DNA of 64,000 bases from Bradyrhizobium ottawaense (lineage in GTDB: Bacteria; Pseudomonadota; Alphaproteobacteria; Rhizobiales; Xanthobacteraceae), in NCBI RefSeq assembly GCF_900099825.1, contig NZ_LT629693.1, forward strand, positions 1,612,001 through 1,676,000, read 5' to 3'. The notes beneath the pieces were generated by a model that saw only the letters and a program-made list of their open reading frames with translations, made no database searches and was not told where the DNA came from. Each line of letters starts with the position of its first letter. The stretch's first letter is position 1. This document shows, piece after piece, positions 33,510-42,159 of the stretch. The translations under genes were made by a program, and so were the position numbers.

Positions 33510-34753
33510 TATTTGTCGAGCGAGCGGCCGACGAAGTCCCGCTGGGTCGGTTCATCCGGCGAATAATAGCCGGCGGCTTTCTTCGCAACGATTTCGACCT
33601 GGGCATCCGCCGGCACCAGATCGTCGGGGATCGGCACGCGTTCGACGATGTCGATGCCCTGGCTTACCAGCGCGTCGTACTTCATGTCGCTCATGGAAAC
33701 GAAGCGGTCGATCCGCTTCAGGCCGAGCCAGTGCACGACGTCAGGCATCAACTGCTGGAATCGTGCATCCTGCACGCCCGCGACGCATTCTGTGCGCTCG
33801 AAATACTGGGCCGCGGCGTCGCCGCCTTCCTGCCGCTTGCGCGCGTTGTAGACCAGGAATTTGGTGACCTCGCCGAGCGCGCGGCCTTCCTTGCGGTTGT
33901 AGATGATGATGCCGAGCCCGCCTGTTTGCCCGGCCCGCACGCACTCCTCGATGCCGTGCAGCAGATACGGCCGGCAGGTGCAGATATCCGAACCGAACAC
34001 ATCGGAGCCGTTGCATTCGTCATGCACGCGGCAGGTGATGCGGGTGCGATGATCAGGCAGCTTGGTGACATCGCCGAACAGATAGGCGGTGGTGCCGCCG
34101 ATCGGCGGAAGGAACACATGAAGGTCGGGCCGCGTCACCAGTTCGGGAAACATGCCCGCGGTCTGCTCGAACAACTGCCGGCGCAGGTTATTTTCGGTGG
34201 TGGCGAAGCGCGCCGCAATTCCCGGCAGATACCACACCGGGTCGATCGCGATCTTGACGACGGAGACACTTCCGCTCTCGTGAACGACATCGCCGTCGCG
34301 CTTGAGCCGGCCCGCCGTGATCGCTGCCTGCAACTCCGGCAGATCGAGCCGCGCGCGGGTGACGGCGATACTCGGGCGGATGTCGATGCCCTCGGCGATT
34401 TGCTTCGAAAATTCTACCGCGGCGAGATGCCCCCACGGGTCGAGCGAGACGATCTTGTTTGGATCGGTCCATTGCGGGAACGGCCCGATCACCGCCGCCG
34501 GCTGGGTATTGGTCAGGTCAGGACGCCGGATCGGATCGAGCTCGCCTGAGGAGACCGCCAGCGCGCGATAGATCGAATAGGAGCCGCTATGGGTGCCGAT
34601 CACGTTACGGTCCTGCGGACGTGAAACCGTGCCGATGACCGGCCCGCGTTCGCGCGCCGTCGCTGCGCCCCAGTGGATCGGGAATTCAACCTTCGCGCCC
34701 GGCGCCGGGTGGGAAGTGATCCGGATATGGTCAGTCCGATTGGAGCGAGTCAT
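33506..34753 (-). CDS. GTP cyclohydrolase II-like protein, URC1 type
   Basis: 415 residues. The C-terminal half is a RibA fold: RVHDECNGSDVFGSDICTC has the zinc C-x10-C-x-C pattern of GTP cyclohydrolase II, and IIIYNRKEGRALGE is the region equivalent to RQEGRGIGL. The N-terminal half (ITSHPAPGAKVEFPIHWG, VIGTHSGSYSIYRALAVSS, DPWGHLAA) is not found in riboflavin-type RibA and is typical of URC1/UrgA-type proteins. URC1 is needed for uracil degradation in Lachancea and is proposed to act on a uridine-nucleotide-derived substrate. The ATG at 34753 was chosen where family similarity begins; the ribosome site is weak. First gene of the URC-like unit. Confidence 0.82.
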   Translation of the reverse strand: MTRSNRTDHIRITSHPAPGAKVEFPIHWGAATARERGPVIGTVSRPQDRNVIGTHSGSYSIYRALAVSSGELDPIRRPDLTNTQPAAVIGPFPQWTDPNKIVSLDPWGHLAAVEFSKQIAEGIDIRPSIAVTRARLDLPELQAAITAGRLKRDGDVVHESGSVSVVKIAIDPVWYLPGIAARFATTENNLRRQLFEQTAGMFPELVTRPDLHVFLPPIGGTTAYLFGDVTKLPDHRTRITCRVHDECNGSDVFGSDICTCRPYLLHGIEECVRAGQTGGLGIIIYNRKEGRALGEVTKFLVYNARKRQEGGDAAAQYFERTECVAGVQDARFQQLMPDVVHWLGLKRIDRFVSMSDMKYDALVSQGIDIVERVPIPDDLVPADAQVEIVAKKAAGYYSPDEPTQRDFVGRSLDKY

Positions 34754-35093
34754 CGTCACACACCAATAGATGCCGATTGTCCGCCGAGCGGAGGGTCCGG
34801 CCGTAACAATCGAAGGATTCTCCAATATGGAGGAATAGCCGCAGAATACAACGGGCGTTTGGCGGTGGCGCCGGCCGGCGACGGGTGGATCGCGCCCGTC
34901 TCCGCTGGAATCGAAATCTTGTAGGGAATCTCGCTATTTATGGGGTCTGGAAGCAGCATTTGCCCCGGGAAACGGGGAATTTCGAGGCGGTATCAGGGAA
35001 TAGTGATACGCCGGCGCGCGGGGTCGAACGCGCGGACAGCAAGAAGCCGCTCGGGCTCGCGATCCATCGCCATCCACCGGGCGCTGCGCCGGA
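34754..35093. other. Intergenic region upstream of the URC-like operon
   Basis: No credible gene. It holds an inverted repeat ATTCTCCAATATGGAGGAAT at 34817-34836, 64 bases before the URC1-like start, and a GTATCA-N8-TGATAC hairpin near 34989-35008 that may end the bestrophin transcript. Confidence 0.6.
34817..34836. promoter_or_regulatory. Candidate operator of the URC-like operon
   Basis: ATTCTCCAATATGGAGGAAT, an imperfect palindrome centred on TCCA-N3-TGGA, in the position expected for an operator or activator site ahead of the URC1-like gene. No regulator gene is adjacent. Confidence 0.4.
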
Positions 35094-35990
35094 TCACTTC
35101 AGCACATTCTTCTGGGGTTCGATCGGCGGGGGCAGGTCCTGACTTCCCAGCAGCGCGAGCATCTCGCGTTCGATCATTCGCTTCATCGCGTCCAGCGGAA
35201 GCGCATTGGGCTCCAGCCCGAATGGATCCTCGAGTTGATGGCCGAGCGCATCGAGTCCGAAGAAGGTGTAGGCAACGAGCAGGACGGGCAGAAGCGTCCA
35301 CCAGTCCAGCGATCCGGCAAGCGCGAACGGCAGCGTCAGACAGAAAATGAGGGCCGTCCGGTGCAGCAGCAGGGAATAGGCGAACGGCACGGGGGTCGAT
35401 ACGATGCGTTCGCATCCGCCCTGTACGTTGGAGAGTACGGTGATCTGACCTTCGAGGACTGAATAGTGGATTTGTCCGATCCGATCCTGGCGCACCAGCG
35501 TCAGGCAATATCTTCCGATCTGATAGAGCACGGCATCCGTTCGGTTGGGGCTGCCTGAAGCAGCGCCAATATCGCACCAATGCTTGATCGCCACCAGTTC
35601 GTCTTCGCCCCGCAGGCGGGCCGCCAGTCCGGCGGTGAAGCCGCACAAGCCGCGGAGAAGAAAGCGCCGATCGTCGTCCTCCAACGTGGAGACCTGACGC
35701 GCAAACGACCGGCAGGCGATGATCAATTCGCCCCAAAGCTCCCGGCCCTCCCACCAGCGGGCGTAGCAGGCGTTGTTTCGGAAACTCATGAAGACGGACA
35801 GTGCAATCCCGATCAAGGTAAAGGGAATGGCGCTGATCCGCGCGAAGATGCCAGGATGCTCTCGTGCGGCGAAGATGGCGATCACGCTGACGAGTGCAAT
35901 CGTCATGAGTTGAGGCGTGATCCGCGGCAGGATCGAGCCGTTGACCGCAAATACGATATCCTTGAAGCTGGGCTTGGAACGAACGATCAT
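35094..35990 (-). CDS. Bestrophin-family anion channel (UPF0187/YneE)
   Basis: A 298-residue membrane protein. LIGIALSVFMSFRNNACYARWWEGRELWGELI is the hallmark of bacterial bestrophins, with the R-N-x-x-x-x-R-W-W-E-R motif lining the pore region, and PFGLEPNALPLDAMKRMIEREMLALLG is the conserved C-terminal segment after FGLDALGHQLEDPFG. Bacterial members form pentameric ion channels in the inner membrane. It is divergent from the fdhF-like gene. Between them are two GGACA-N3-TGTCC palindromes, and on this gene's side a -24/-12-like promoter, so it may belong to the sigma-54 stress regulon. Confidence 0.85.
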   Translation of the reverse strand: MIVRSKPSFKDIVFAVNGSILPRITPQLMTIALVSVIAIFAAREHPGIFARISAIPFTLIGIALSVFMSFRNNACYARWWEGRELWGELIIACRSFARQVSTLEDDDRRFLLRGLCGFTAGLAARLRGEDELVAIKHWCDIGAASGSPNRTDAVLYQIGRYCLTLVRQDRIGQIHYSVLEGQITVLSNVQGGCERIVSTPVPFAYSLLLHRTALIFCLTLPFALAGSLDWWTLLPVLLVAYTFFGLDALGHQLEDPFGLEPNALPLDAMKRMIEREMLALLGSQDLPPPIEPQKNVLK

Positions 35991-36107
35991 GTCGGCTTCC
36001 GCGAAAGCCTCGCTCTTTCGGCGCTGTCATCTCGTTTCTGCATGATCGTTACCTGGATTGTCCCTTTCGGTCGCCGCGCTTGATCGCGAACCCTATCGCG
36101 CGCGCAA

Positions 36108-36123
36108 AGCAACAGCCGCGCCA
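36108..36123 (-). promoter_or_regulatory. Candidate sigma-54 promoter for the bestrophin gene
   Basis: Minus strand TGGCGCGGCTGTTGCT: GG and GC are 10 bases apart and it differs from TGGCAC-N5-TTGCT at one key base. It lies about 64 bases from the centre of the nearer GGACA palindrome, 5 bases more than in the three stronger examples of this window. Confidence 0.45.
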
Positions 36124-36178
36124 CTCCGGCAGACGATCGGAATCTCAAAGACTTAAAGATTCAAACTCACGTGGTCCA

Positions 36179-36214
36179 TGGACATTTTGTCCAGTGACAG
36201 AGGACAAATTGTCC
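36179..36214. promoter_or_regulatory. Tandem GGACA-N3-TGTCC sites between bestrophin and fdhF-like genes
   Basis: TGGACATTTTGTCCA (36179-36193) and GGACAAATTGTCC (36202-36214), centres 22 bases apart. The same pair layout precedes three other units in this window, each next to a -24/-12 promoter. Proposed upstream activating sites for the NtrC-type activator at 45594. No clean -24/-12 was found toward fdhF. Confidence 0.65.
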
Positions 36215-36277
36215 ATGGAAATCAATATGATAGCGTGATTTACTGGGAGCCGCCAGCAGCTTCAGGAGCGCTTGACC

Positions 36278-38542
36278 ATGACGGACAGCAAGCCTCGTTA
36301 TAAGACCTACCATCACCCCGCCGGTGGGTGGGGTGCTGCAGCCGCCACCGCAAAAGTGCTGCTCGAGCAGAGCGTCGTCACCAAGGGCTCTCGCGCCTTG
36401 CTCGCGATGAACCAGCCGGGCGGCTTCAAATGTCCGAGCTGCGCCTTTCCCGACGCGGATTGCAAAAAGACACTCGATTTCTGCGAGAACGGCGCCAAGG
36501 CGCTGGCCTTCGAGGCGACGAAGCGAAGGGTCACCCGGGAATTCTTTGAGCAATACACCGTGTCCGAACTGATGGAGAAGTCGGACTACTGGCTCGAAAT
36601 GCAGGGGCGCCTGACCGAGCCGATGCGCTACGACGCTGCTTCCGACCGATATGTGCCGTGCGATTGGGACGCGGCATTTGCCATGATCGGAAGTCATTTG
36701 CGGGCGCTTGAGAGTCCCCACCACGCCGAATTCTACACGTCCGGTCGCACACCCAACGAAGCTGCATTCCTGTACGCAATTTTCATTCGCCAGTTCGGCA
36801 CCAACAACTTCCCCGACTGCTCGAATATGTGTCACGAACCCACGAGCCGCGGCCTGCCCCCCTCTATCGGGGTTGGAAAAGGAACCGTGGTACTGGAGGA
36901 CTTCGAGCACGCTGAAGCCATATTCGTCATTGGACAGAATACCGGCACCAATTCGCCGCGCATGATGACCAATCTGGTTGAAGCGCGAAAGCGCGGCGTC
37001 CCGATTGTCGCCGTCAATCCCATGCCGGAGCGGGCTCTTATACGCTTCGCCGAGCCGCAGGACATCCTGCAGATGGCGACGTTCGGATCGAGTCCGATAG
37101 CAAGCGAATTCGTTCACATCCGCATTGGCGGTGACCTCGCCCTTCTCAAGGGCATGATGAGGGTGATGTTCGAGCGCGACGCCAAAGGCGAGAAGGTCCT
37201 CGACCACGAATTCATCCGTGCGCATACGGTCGGTTTGGAAGCCATCCGCGAGGAAGTGCTGGCCCAGGAGTGGAAAGACATCGTCGAGGTCTCCGGCGTC
37301 GACGAGGCACAGATTCGCCGCGTTGCCGACATCTACATCCGCTCGCGCGCGACAATGATCTGCTATGGAATGGGCCTGACCCAGCATCAGGATGGCTCGC
37401 GGCTGCTCCAGCAGGTGGTGAATCTGCTCCTGCTGCGCGGCAATTTCGGCAAGCCCGGTGGCGGCATTTCACCTATTCGCGGCCATTCGAACGTCCAGGG
37501 CGACCGGACGGTCGGCATCGATGAAAAGCCGTCCGAGGAGTACCTGGATCGCGTGCGCGACGTCTTCGGCTTTGAGCCACCCCGCGCGCACGGCCACCAC
37601 ACCATCGAATCCATCGAAGCGATGCATGACGGCGTCGCCAAGGTCTTCATCGGGATGGGCGGCAACTTCGTTCGCGCCGTTCCCGACACCGAAAGATCAT
37701 ATGCCGCCATGCGAAAGCTGGCATTGACGGTCGGCATCGCGATCAAATTGAACCGGGGCCACCTGGTTCATGGGCGCGACGCGCTGATCCTGCCGGTGAT
37801 CTCCCGTTCCGAGATGATACACACGTCGGCAGGAGAGCAGTTCGTCACGATCGAAGATTCGATGTCCAATGTCACGGCGTCACGTGGCGTATTGAAGCCT
37901 GCCAGCCCTGATTTGCTGCCGGAAGTCGAAATTGTCTGCCGGATGGCGCGCGCTACGCTTCCGGACAGCAAGATCCCGTGGGAAAGCTATATTCACGACT
38001 ACGATCTCATTCGCGACAAGATCGCCGCCGTTTATCCGGAGATCTACAGCGATTTCTCCGAGAAGATAAAAAACCCAAAGGGCCTTCACCTCGACGTGCC
38101 GCCGCGCCGGCTGGTTTGGCCCACGCCCAACGGCAAAGCGAATTTCCTGCTGTTGCCGGGCCTCGAGGTAAACGTTCCCGTTGCCGACCCGACGATGTTG
38201 CGGTTGGCGACAGTCCGCTCGCACGACCAGTTCAACACGACCATCTACAGCTATAACGACCGTTATCGCGGCGTCTACAACGATCGCATGGTGCTCTTCA
38301 TGAATGCGGAGGACCGAAGCGCGCGGGGGCTGGAGTCGGGATCGCGCGTCACGCTCGAAACCATCTGTGACGACGGTGTCCAGCGTCGCGTGGATGGATT
38401 GACGGTGCTGGATTATCCGATGCCGCGCGGGGCTGTCGCGGGATATTACCCCGAACTGAATCCCCTTTTGCCTCTCGGTTATTACGACAAGATCAGCGGT
38501 ACGCCTGCCGCCAAGTCGATCCCGGTTCGTGTCGTTACCTAG
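36278..38542 (+). CDS. FdhF/YdeP family molybdopterin oxidoreductase
   Basis: A 754-residue protein of the formate-dehydrogenase-like branch. KCPSCAFPDADCKKTLDFCENGAKA replaces the four-Cys [4Fe-4S] segment, as in YdeP-type proteins. Bis-MGD regions include FYTSGRTPNEAAFLYAIF, DCSNMCHEPTSRGL (Cys or His near the Mo site), GQNTGTNSPRMM and LLLRGNFGKPGGGISPIRGHSNVQGDRT. The physiological electron donor of YdeP-like proteins is uncertain; in some bacteria they affect acid or oxidative stress tolerance. GGAG lies 11 bases before the ATG. It is the first gene of a unit with the bd oxidase. An fdhD gene, converging from the other side, would supply the sulfuration factor. Confidence 0.88.
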   Translation: MTDSKPRYKTYHHPAGGWGAAAATAKVLLEQSVVTKGSRALLAMNQPGGFKCPSCAFPDADCKKTLDFCENGAKALAFEATKRRVTREFFEQYTVSELMEKSDYWLEMQGRLTEPMRYDAASDRYVPCDWDAAFAMIGSHLRALESPHHAEFYTSGRTPNEAAFLYAIFIRQFGTNNFPDCSNMCHEPTSRGLPPSIGVGKGTVVLEDFEHAEAIFVIGQNTGTNSPRMMTNLVEARKRGVPIVAVNPMPERALIRFAEPQDILQMATFGSSPIASEFVHIRIGGDLALLKGMMRVMFERDAKGEKVLDHEFIRAHTVGLEAIREEVLAQEWKDIVEVSGVDEAQIRRVADIYIRSRATMICYGMGLTQHQDGSRLLQQVVNLLLLRGNFGKPGGGISPIRGHSNVQGDRTVGIDEKPSEEYLDRVRDVFGFEPPRAHGHHTIESIEAMHDGVAKVFIGMGGNFVRAVPDTERSYAAMRKLALTVGIAIKLNRGHLVHGRDALILPVISRSEMIHTSAGEQFVTIEDSMSNVTASRGVLKPASPDLLPEVEIVCRMARATLPDSKIPWESYIHDYDLIRDKIAAVYPEIYSDFSEKIKNPKGLHLDVPPRRLVWPTPNGKANFLLLPGLEVNVPVADPTMLRLATVRSHDQFNTTIYSYNDRYRGVYNDRMVLFMNAEDRSARGLESGSRVTLETICDDGVQRRVDGLTVLDYPMPRGAVAGYYPELNPLLPLGYYDKISGTPAAKSIPVRVVT

Positions 38543-38592
38543 TTGTCGAAACCGCTTGTTGCGGAGAGCTTCGGCATTTCAAGAAGGAGGCG

Positions 38593-40008
38593 GTGTTGCT
38601 TGGGCATCTCGATCCGGTGATCTTGGCGCGCGCGCAGTTCGCGTTCACCGTCTCCTTCCACTTCGTCTTCCCGGCCTTTTCCATAGGGCTCGCAAGCTAC
38701 CTGATGGTGCTTGAGGGCCTCTGGTTGAAGACGGGAGATGGCGTCTACGCCAACCTCTACCGCTACTGGCTCAAGATCTTCGCGGTCGTGTTTGGCATGG
38801 GTGTCGTCTCGGGCGTTGTCATGTCCTACCAGTTCGGTACGAACTGGTCGGTGTTTTCGACCAAGGCAGGACCGATCGTCGGTCCATTGATGGCCTATGA
38901 GGTGCTTACCGCCTTCTTCCTGGAGGCCGGATTCCTCGGAGTCATGCTGTTCGGCATCAGCAAAGTGGGCAAGCGCCTGCATTTCTTCGCCACCTGCATG
39001 GTCGCGCTCGGCACGCTCATCTCCGCCACCTGGATCATCGCCGTGAACAGCTGGATGCAGACGCCGGCGGGCTTTGCGATCAACGCCAAGGGGCAATTCG
39101 TACCGGCAGGCTCCTGGCTTCCGATCATCTTCACGGCCAGCTTTCCCTATCGCCTCGTCCACACCGTGATCGCGGCCTATCTCACCACCGCGCTCGTCGT
39201 TGGTGGCGTCGGCGCCTGGCACCTCCTCAAGGACCGCACCAATCCAGGCGCTCGCAAGATGTTCTCGATGGCAATGTGGATGGCGGCGATCGTGGCACCC
39301 ATCCAGATCCTGGTCGGAGACGCGCACGGACTGAACACGCTGGAACATCAGCCGGCCAAGGTGCTGGCAATGGAGGGCGACTATCAGCCGAGCCCCAATG
39401 GGGCCCCGCTGATCCTGTTCGGCCTGCCGAGCAACGACGAGGCCCGTGTCCGTTACGAAGTGGCCGTGCCCCATATCGGATCGCTGATCCTGAAGCATGA
39501 TCCGTACGCACCGCTTCCCGGCCTTACCGACTTCCCGCGCGACCAATGGCCCCCGGCCCCAATCATATTCTGGTCGTTCCGGATCATGGTGGCGTTGGGA
39601 TTCGCCATGCTCGGTGTCGGCCTTTGGAGCCTGCTCGCCCGCGCCCGCAGGAAGCTCTACGACTGGCCAGCGCTGCATGGCGTCGCCGTCGCCATGGGGC
39701 CAGCCGGCTTCGTCGCGGTGATCGCGGGCTGGGTCACGACCGAGGTCGGCCGTCAGCCCTTCACGATCTATGGCCTGCTCCGCACCGCGGAATCGCACTC
39801 CCCGCTTGCCGCCCCGGCCGTGGCGGCGTCGCTGCTTGCCTTCGTGATCGTCTACTTCAGCGCCTTCGGAGCGGGAACCTATTATCTGCTGCGCCTGATG
39901 GCGAAAGCGCCCGAGCGCAACGAAACGGAACCGCCGAACCTGCCGCAGCGCGCGGCCGGCATCACGCCAGCGTCAGGCGTCGGCGTGCCTCTGCCGGCGG
40001 GGGAGTGA
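38593..40008 (+). CDS. cioA: Cytochrome bd-type ubiquinol oxidase subunit I, CIO type
   Basis: A 471-residue polytopic subunit I. SFHFVFPAFSIG has the haem-ligand His of the first helix, FPYRLVHTVIAAYL another axial His, and EVGRQPFTIYGLLRTAES the conserved quinol-oxidase motif. The Q-loop between helices 6 and 7 is short, as in cyanide-insensitive oxidases (CioA) rather than E. coli CydA. It reduces O2 with quinol at high affinity, without proton pumping. The start is GTG with AAGGAGG only 2 bases away; the TTG one codon later gives better spacing. It follows the fdhF-like gene by 50 bases. Confidence 0.9.
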   Translation: MLLGHLDPVILARAQFAFTVSFHFVFPAFSIGLASYLMVLEGLWLKTGDGVYANLYRYWLKIFAVVFGMGVVSGVVMSYQFGTNWSVFSTKAGPIVGPLMAYEVLTAFFLEAGFLGVMLFGISKVGKRLHFFATCMVALGTLISATWIIAVNSWMQTPAGFAINAKGQFVPAGSWLPIIFTASFPYRLVHTVIAAYLTTALVVGGVGAWHLLKDRTNPGARKMFSMAMWMAAIVAPIQILVGDAHGLNTLEHQPAKVLAMEGDYQPSPNGAPLILFGLPSNDEARVRYEVAVPHIGSLILKHDPYAPLPGLTDFPRDQWPPAPIIFWSFRIMVALGFAMLGVGLWSLLARARRKLYDWPALHGVAVAMGPAGFVAVIAGWVTTEVGRQPFTIYGLLRTAESHSPLAAPAVAASLLAFVIVYFSAFGAGTYYLLRLMAKAPERNETEPPNLPQRAAGITPASGVGVPLPAGE

Positions 40009-40013
40009 GCGCC

Positions 40014-41018
40014 ATGGGTAGCATCGACCTCACGATCGTCTGGGCGGTGATCATCGGCTTTGCGGTGATTGCCTATGTCGTCATGGACGGCTTCGACCTA
40101 GGCATCGGCATCCTGTTCCCGACCCTGGCGGTCGGCAGCGAGCGCGATCAGGCGATGAACTCGATCGCGCCGGTGTGGGACGGCAATGAGACCTGGCTGG
40201 TCATGGGCGGCGGCGGATTGTTCGCTGCCTTTCCGCTCGCCTATGCCATCATTCTTCCGGCGACCTATCCGCTGATGATCGCGATGCTGCTGGGCCTCGT
40301 CTTCCGCGGTGTCGCCTTCGAGTTCCGCTGGCGCGACGCGCGTCACCGGCCGCTATGGGACTTTGCATTTTCGCTGGGCTCGGTGGTCGCGGCGCTATCG
40401 CAAGGCATCACGCTCGGCGCAGTCCTGCAGGGCATTCATGTCGAGAACGACGCCTATGCAGGCGGATGGCTCGACTGGTTGAGCCCGTTCAGCCTATTGA
40501 CCGGCGCGGCGGTGGTGATCGGGTATGCGCTGCTGGGTGCGACCTGGCTCGTCTGGAAAACGGAAGGGACGAGCCAGCAACATGCGCGCGGCGCCGCGTT
40601 CTGGCTCGGTGCCGGAACGCTCGTCGCGCTCGCCGCGGTGAGCGCGGCGACACCGTTCCTTGGCTATGATTACTGGCGGCGCTGGTTCGCCATGCCCGGC
40701 GTTTTGCTGACGGCCCAGGTGCCGCTGCTCGTAGCGATTTGCGCGGCCACTTTCTTCTGGAGCCTCGGCCGCAATTTCGAGCGGCTTCCTTTCCTGATGG
40801 CGCTTGCGCTATTCCTGCTTGGCTTCCTTGGGCTTGGCATCAGCATGTATCCCTATGTCGTGCCTCGCGCGGTGACGATCTGGGACGCCGCCGCGCCGCC
40901 CGAGAGCCAGTCGTTCATGCTGGTGGGCGCGCTCGTCATCATCCCCTTGATCCTTGCCTATACAGGCTGGGCCTATTGGGTCTTCCGGGGCAAGGCGGGC
41001 GTTCACGGATACCATTGA
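40014..41018 (+). CDS. cioB: Cytochrome bd-type ubiquinol oxidase subunit II
   Basis: A 334-residue subunit II. DGFDLGIGILFPTL in the first helices, WDGNETWLVMGGGGLFAAFPLAYA, and GYDYWRRWF are typical of CydB/CioB. It packs against subunit I to form the oxidase. It starts 5 bases after the cioA stop, and its stop shares one base with the start of the small downstream gene. Confidence 0.92.
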   Translation: MGSIDLTIVWAVIIGFAVIAYVVMDGFDLGIGILFPTLAVGSERDQAMNSIAPVWDGNETWLVMGGGGLFAAFPLAYAIILPATYPLMIAMLLGLVFRGVAFEFRWRDARHRPLWDFAFSLGSVVAALSQGITLGAVLQGIHVENDAYAGGWLDWLSPFSLLTGAAVVIGYALLGATWLVWKTEGTSQQHARGAAFWLGAGTLVALAAVSAATPFLGYDYWRRWFAMPGVLLTAQVPLLVAICAATFFWSLGRNFERLPFLMALALFLLGFLGLGISMYPYVVPRAVTIWDAAAPPESQSFMLVGALVIIPLILAYTGWAYWVFRGKAGVHGYH

Positions 41019-41134
41019 TGGAACGCAAACTGCCACTTTGGAAAAGGCTCGCCTGGATGGCTGCGATCTGGTCCGCCAGTGTCATCGCGCTCGGAGGCGT
41101 CGCCGGCCTGATCCGTCTATGTCTGAAGGATTGA
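41018..41134 (+). CDS. DUF2474-like small membrane protein of the bd oxidase operon
   Basis: A 38-residue single-span protein: charged MERKLPLWKRL, then a hydrophobic helix WMAAIWSASVIALGGVAGLIRLCL. Size, position at the end of cioAB and the start pattern match DUF2474 proteins, comparable to CydX as a small oxidase-stabilising subunit. The TGATG overlap with cioB couples translation. Too small for most gene finders. Confidence 0.8.
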   Translation: MERKLPLWKRLAWMAAIWSASVIALGGVAGLIRLCLKD

Positions 41135-41144
41135 GGACGCAGGT

Positions 41145-41996
41145 TCAGCCAATGCCGAAGTCCGCAGCGCTGGACGACAAAGACCGCCGTTCGGAGAACA
41201 CGATGCGGTCCGGATGGGTGAAGATCTCGTATCCATCGTCGCGCGCGACGGCGATCAGGGTAATTCCGGCCTGCTCAGCGGTCTCTATCGCAAGCGTCGT
41301 GGGCGCGGAAACAGCGACAAGAACCGGAACACCGATCATTGCCGTCTTCTGCACCATCTCGACCGAGACTCTGCTGGTGAGCAGGACGGCGCCATTCGAT
41401 CGAACCCTGTTGCAGCCGATCAGCGCGCCGGCAAGCTTATCGAGCGCATTGTGGCGACCGACATCCTCTCGCACCAAACCGATGCCTTCGGAGACGTCCC
41501 AGAAAGCGGCAGCGTGCATCGCGCGGGTTTTCTGGTTGAGGCACTGCAAGGGCGCCAGCGCAGACATCGCGCCGAGCAGGTCAGCGGCGCGAAACTTCGA
41601 ACGGCTTGCCACCCGCCGCGGGACCAAACGTGCCTGTTCAAGACTTTCGATCCCGCAGAGCCCGCAACCTGCCGGCCCCACGATCGCACGTCGGCGAGCG
41701 ACGAACGATCTGGAGCGGTCCGCAACAAGCCACATGCGAACTTCGACGCCGAGTTCGCTCTCGACCAGCTCAACGCTGCTGATCTCCTCGGCCCGTTCCA
41801 CGACCCCTTCCGTGATGCTAAAGCCGACGGCAAAGTCATGAAGATGGGCAGGCGTTGCCATCATCACGGCGTAGGTCGTCCCATCGTAGGTCAACGCAAC
41901 GCCCTTCTCTTCCGCCACGGTGCGCGACGACGGGGTTGGGCGGCCTGCGCGCCAGATGAGCATTTTCCTTTCGGCGAGAGCGTCATTCGCTGTCAT
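41145..41996 (-). CDS. fdhD: Formate dehydrogenase accessory sulfurtransferase FdhD
   Basis: A 283-residue FdhD. CGLCGIESL contains the two functional cysteines (C-x-x-C), EDVGRHNALDKLAG is the strongly conserved nucleotide-like binding motif, and LLTSRVSVEMVQKTA and PTTLAIETAEQAGITLIA complete the family pattern. FdhD passes sulfur from IscS to the bis-MGD cofactor of formate-dehydrogenase-type enzymes. GGAGG is 8 bases before the ATG at 41996. It is convergent with the fdhF/cio operon and is the expected maturation factor of that molybdoenzyme. Confidence 0.93.
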   Translation of the reverse strand: MTANDALAERKMLIWRAGRPTPSSRTVAEEKGVALTYDGTTYAVMMATPAHLHDFAVGFSITEGVVERAEEISSVELVESELGVEVRMWLVADRSRSFVARRRAIVGPAGCGLCGIESLEQARLVPRRVASRSKFRAADLLGAMSALAPLQCLNQKTRAMHAAAFWDVSEGIGLVREDVGRHNALDKLAGALIGCNRVRSNGAVLLTSRVSVEMVQKTAMIGVPVLVAVSAPTTLAIETAEQAGITLIAVARDDGYEIFTHPDRIVFSERRSLSSSAADFGIG

Positions 41997-42159
41997 CGCG
42001 ACACCTCCCGGGGCGCTGATGGTAGATTGACATCGCGGGCGATCCTTGCGCGGACAATCTCGCAAGTCCGAGGCTCGACAGCGTGGCTACAGATGGCGGC
42101 TGGACTCGTCGCCGCCAAATTTGCCGTTGTGGCGCCAACAGGCGGCAGAGCACTGGCAT

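Noticed and set aside
34885..35142. An 85-codon plus-strand frame between URC1-like and bestrophin genes
   Set aside because: Overlaps the bestrophin 3' end, no ribosome site, no protein-like composition.
36215..36277. Sigma-54 promoter facing fdhF (TGGGAGCCGCCAGCAG)
   Set aside because: GG and GC are not 10 bases apart in any register and the -12 half does not match.
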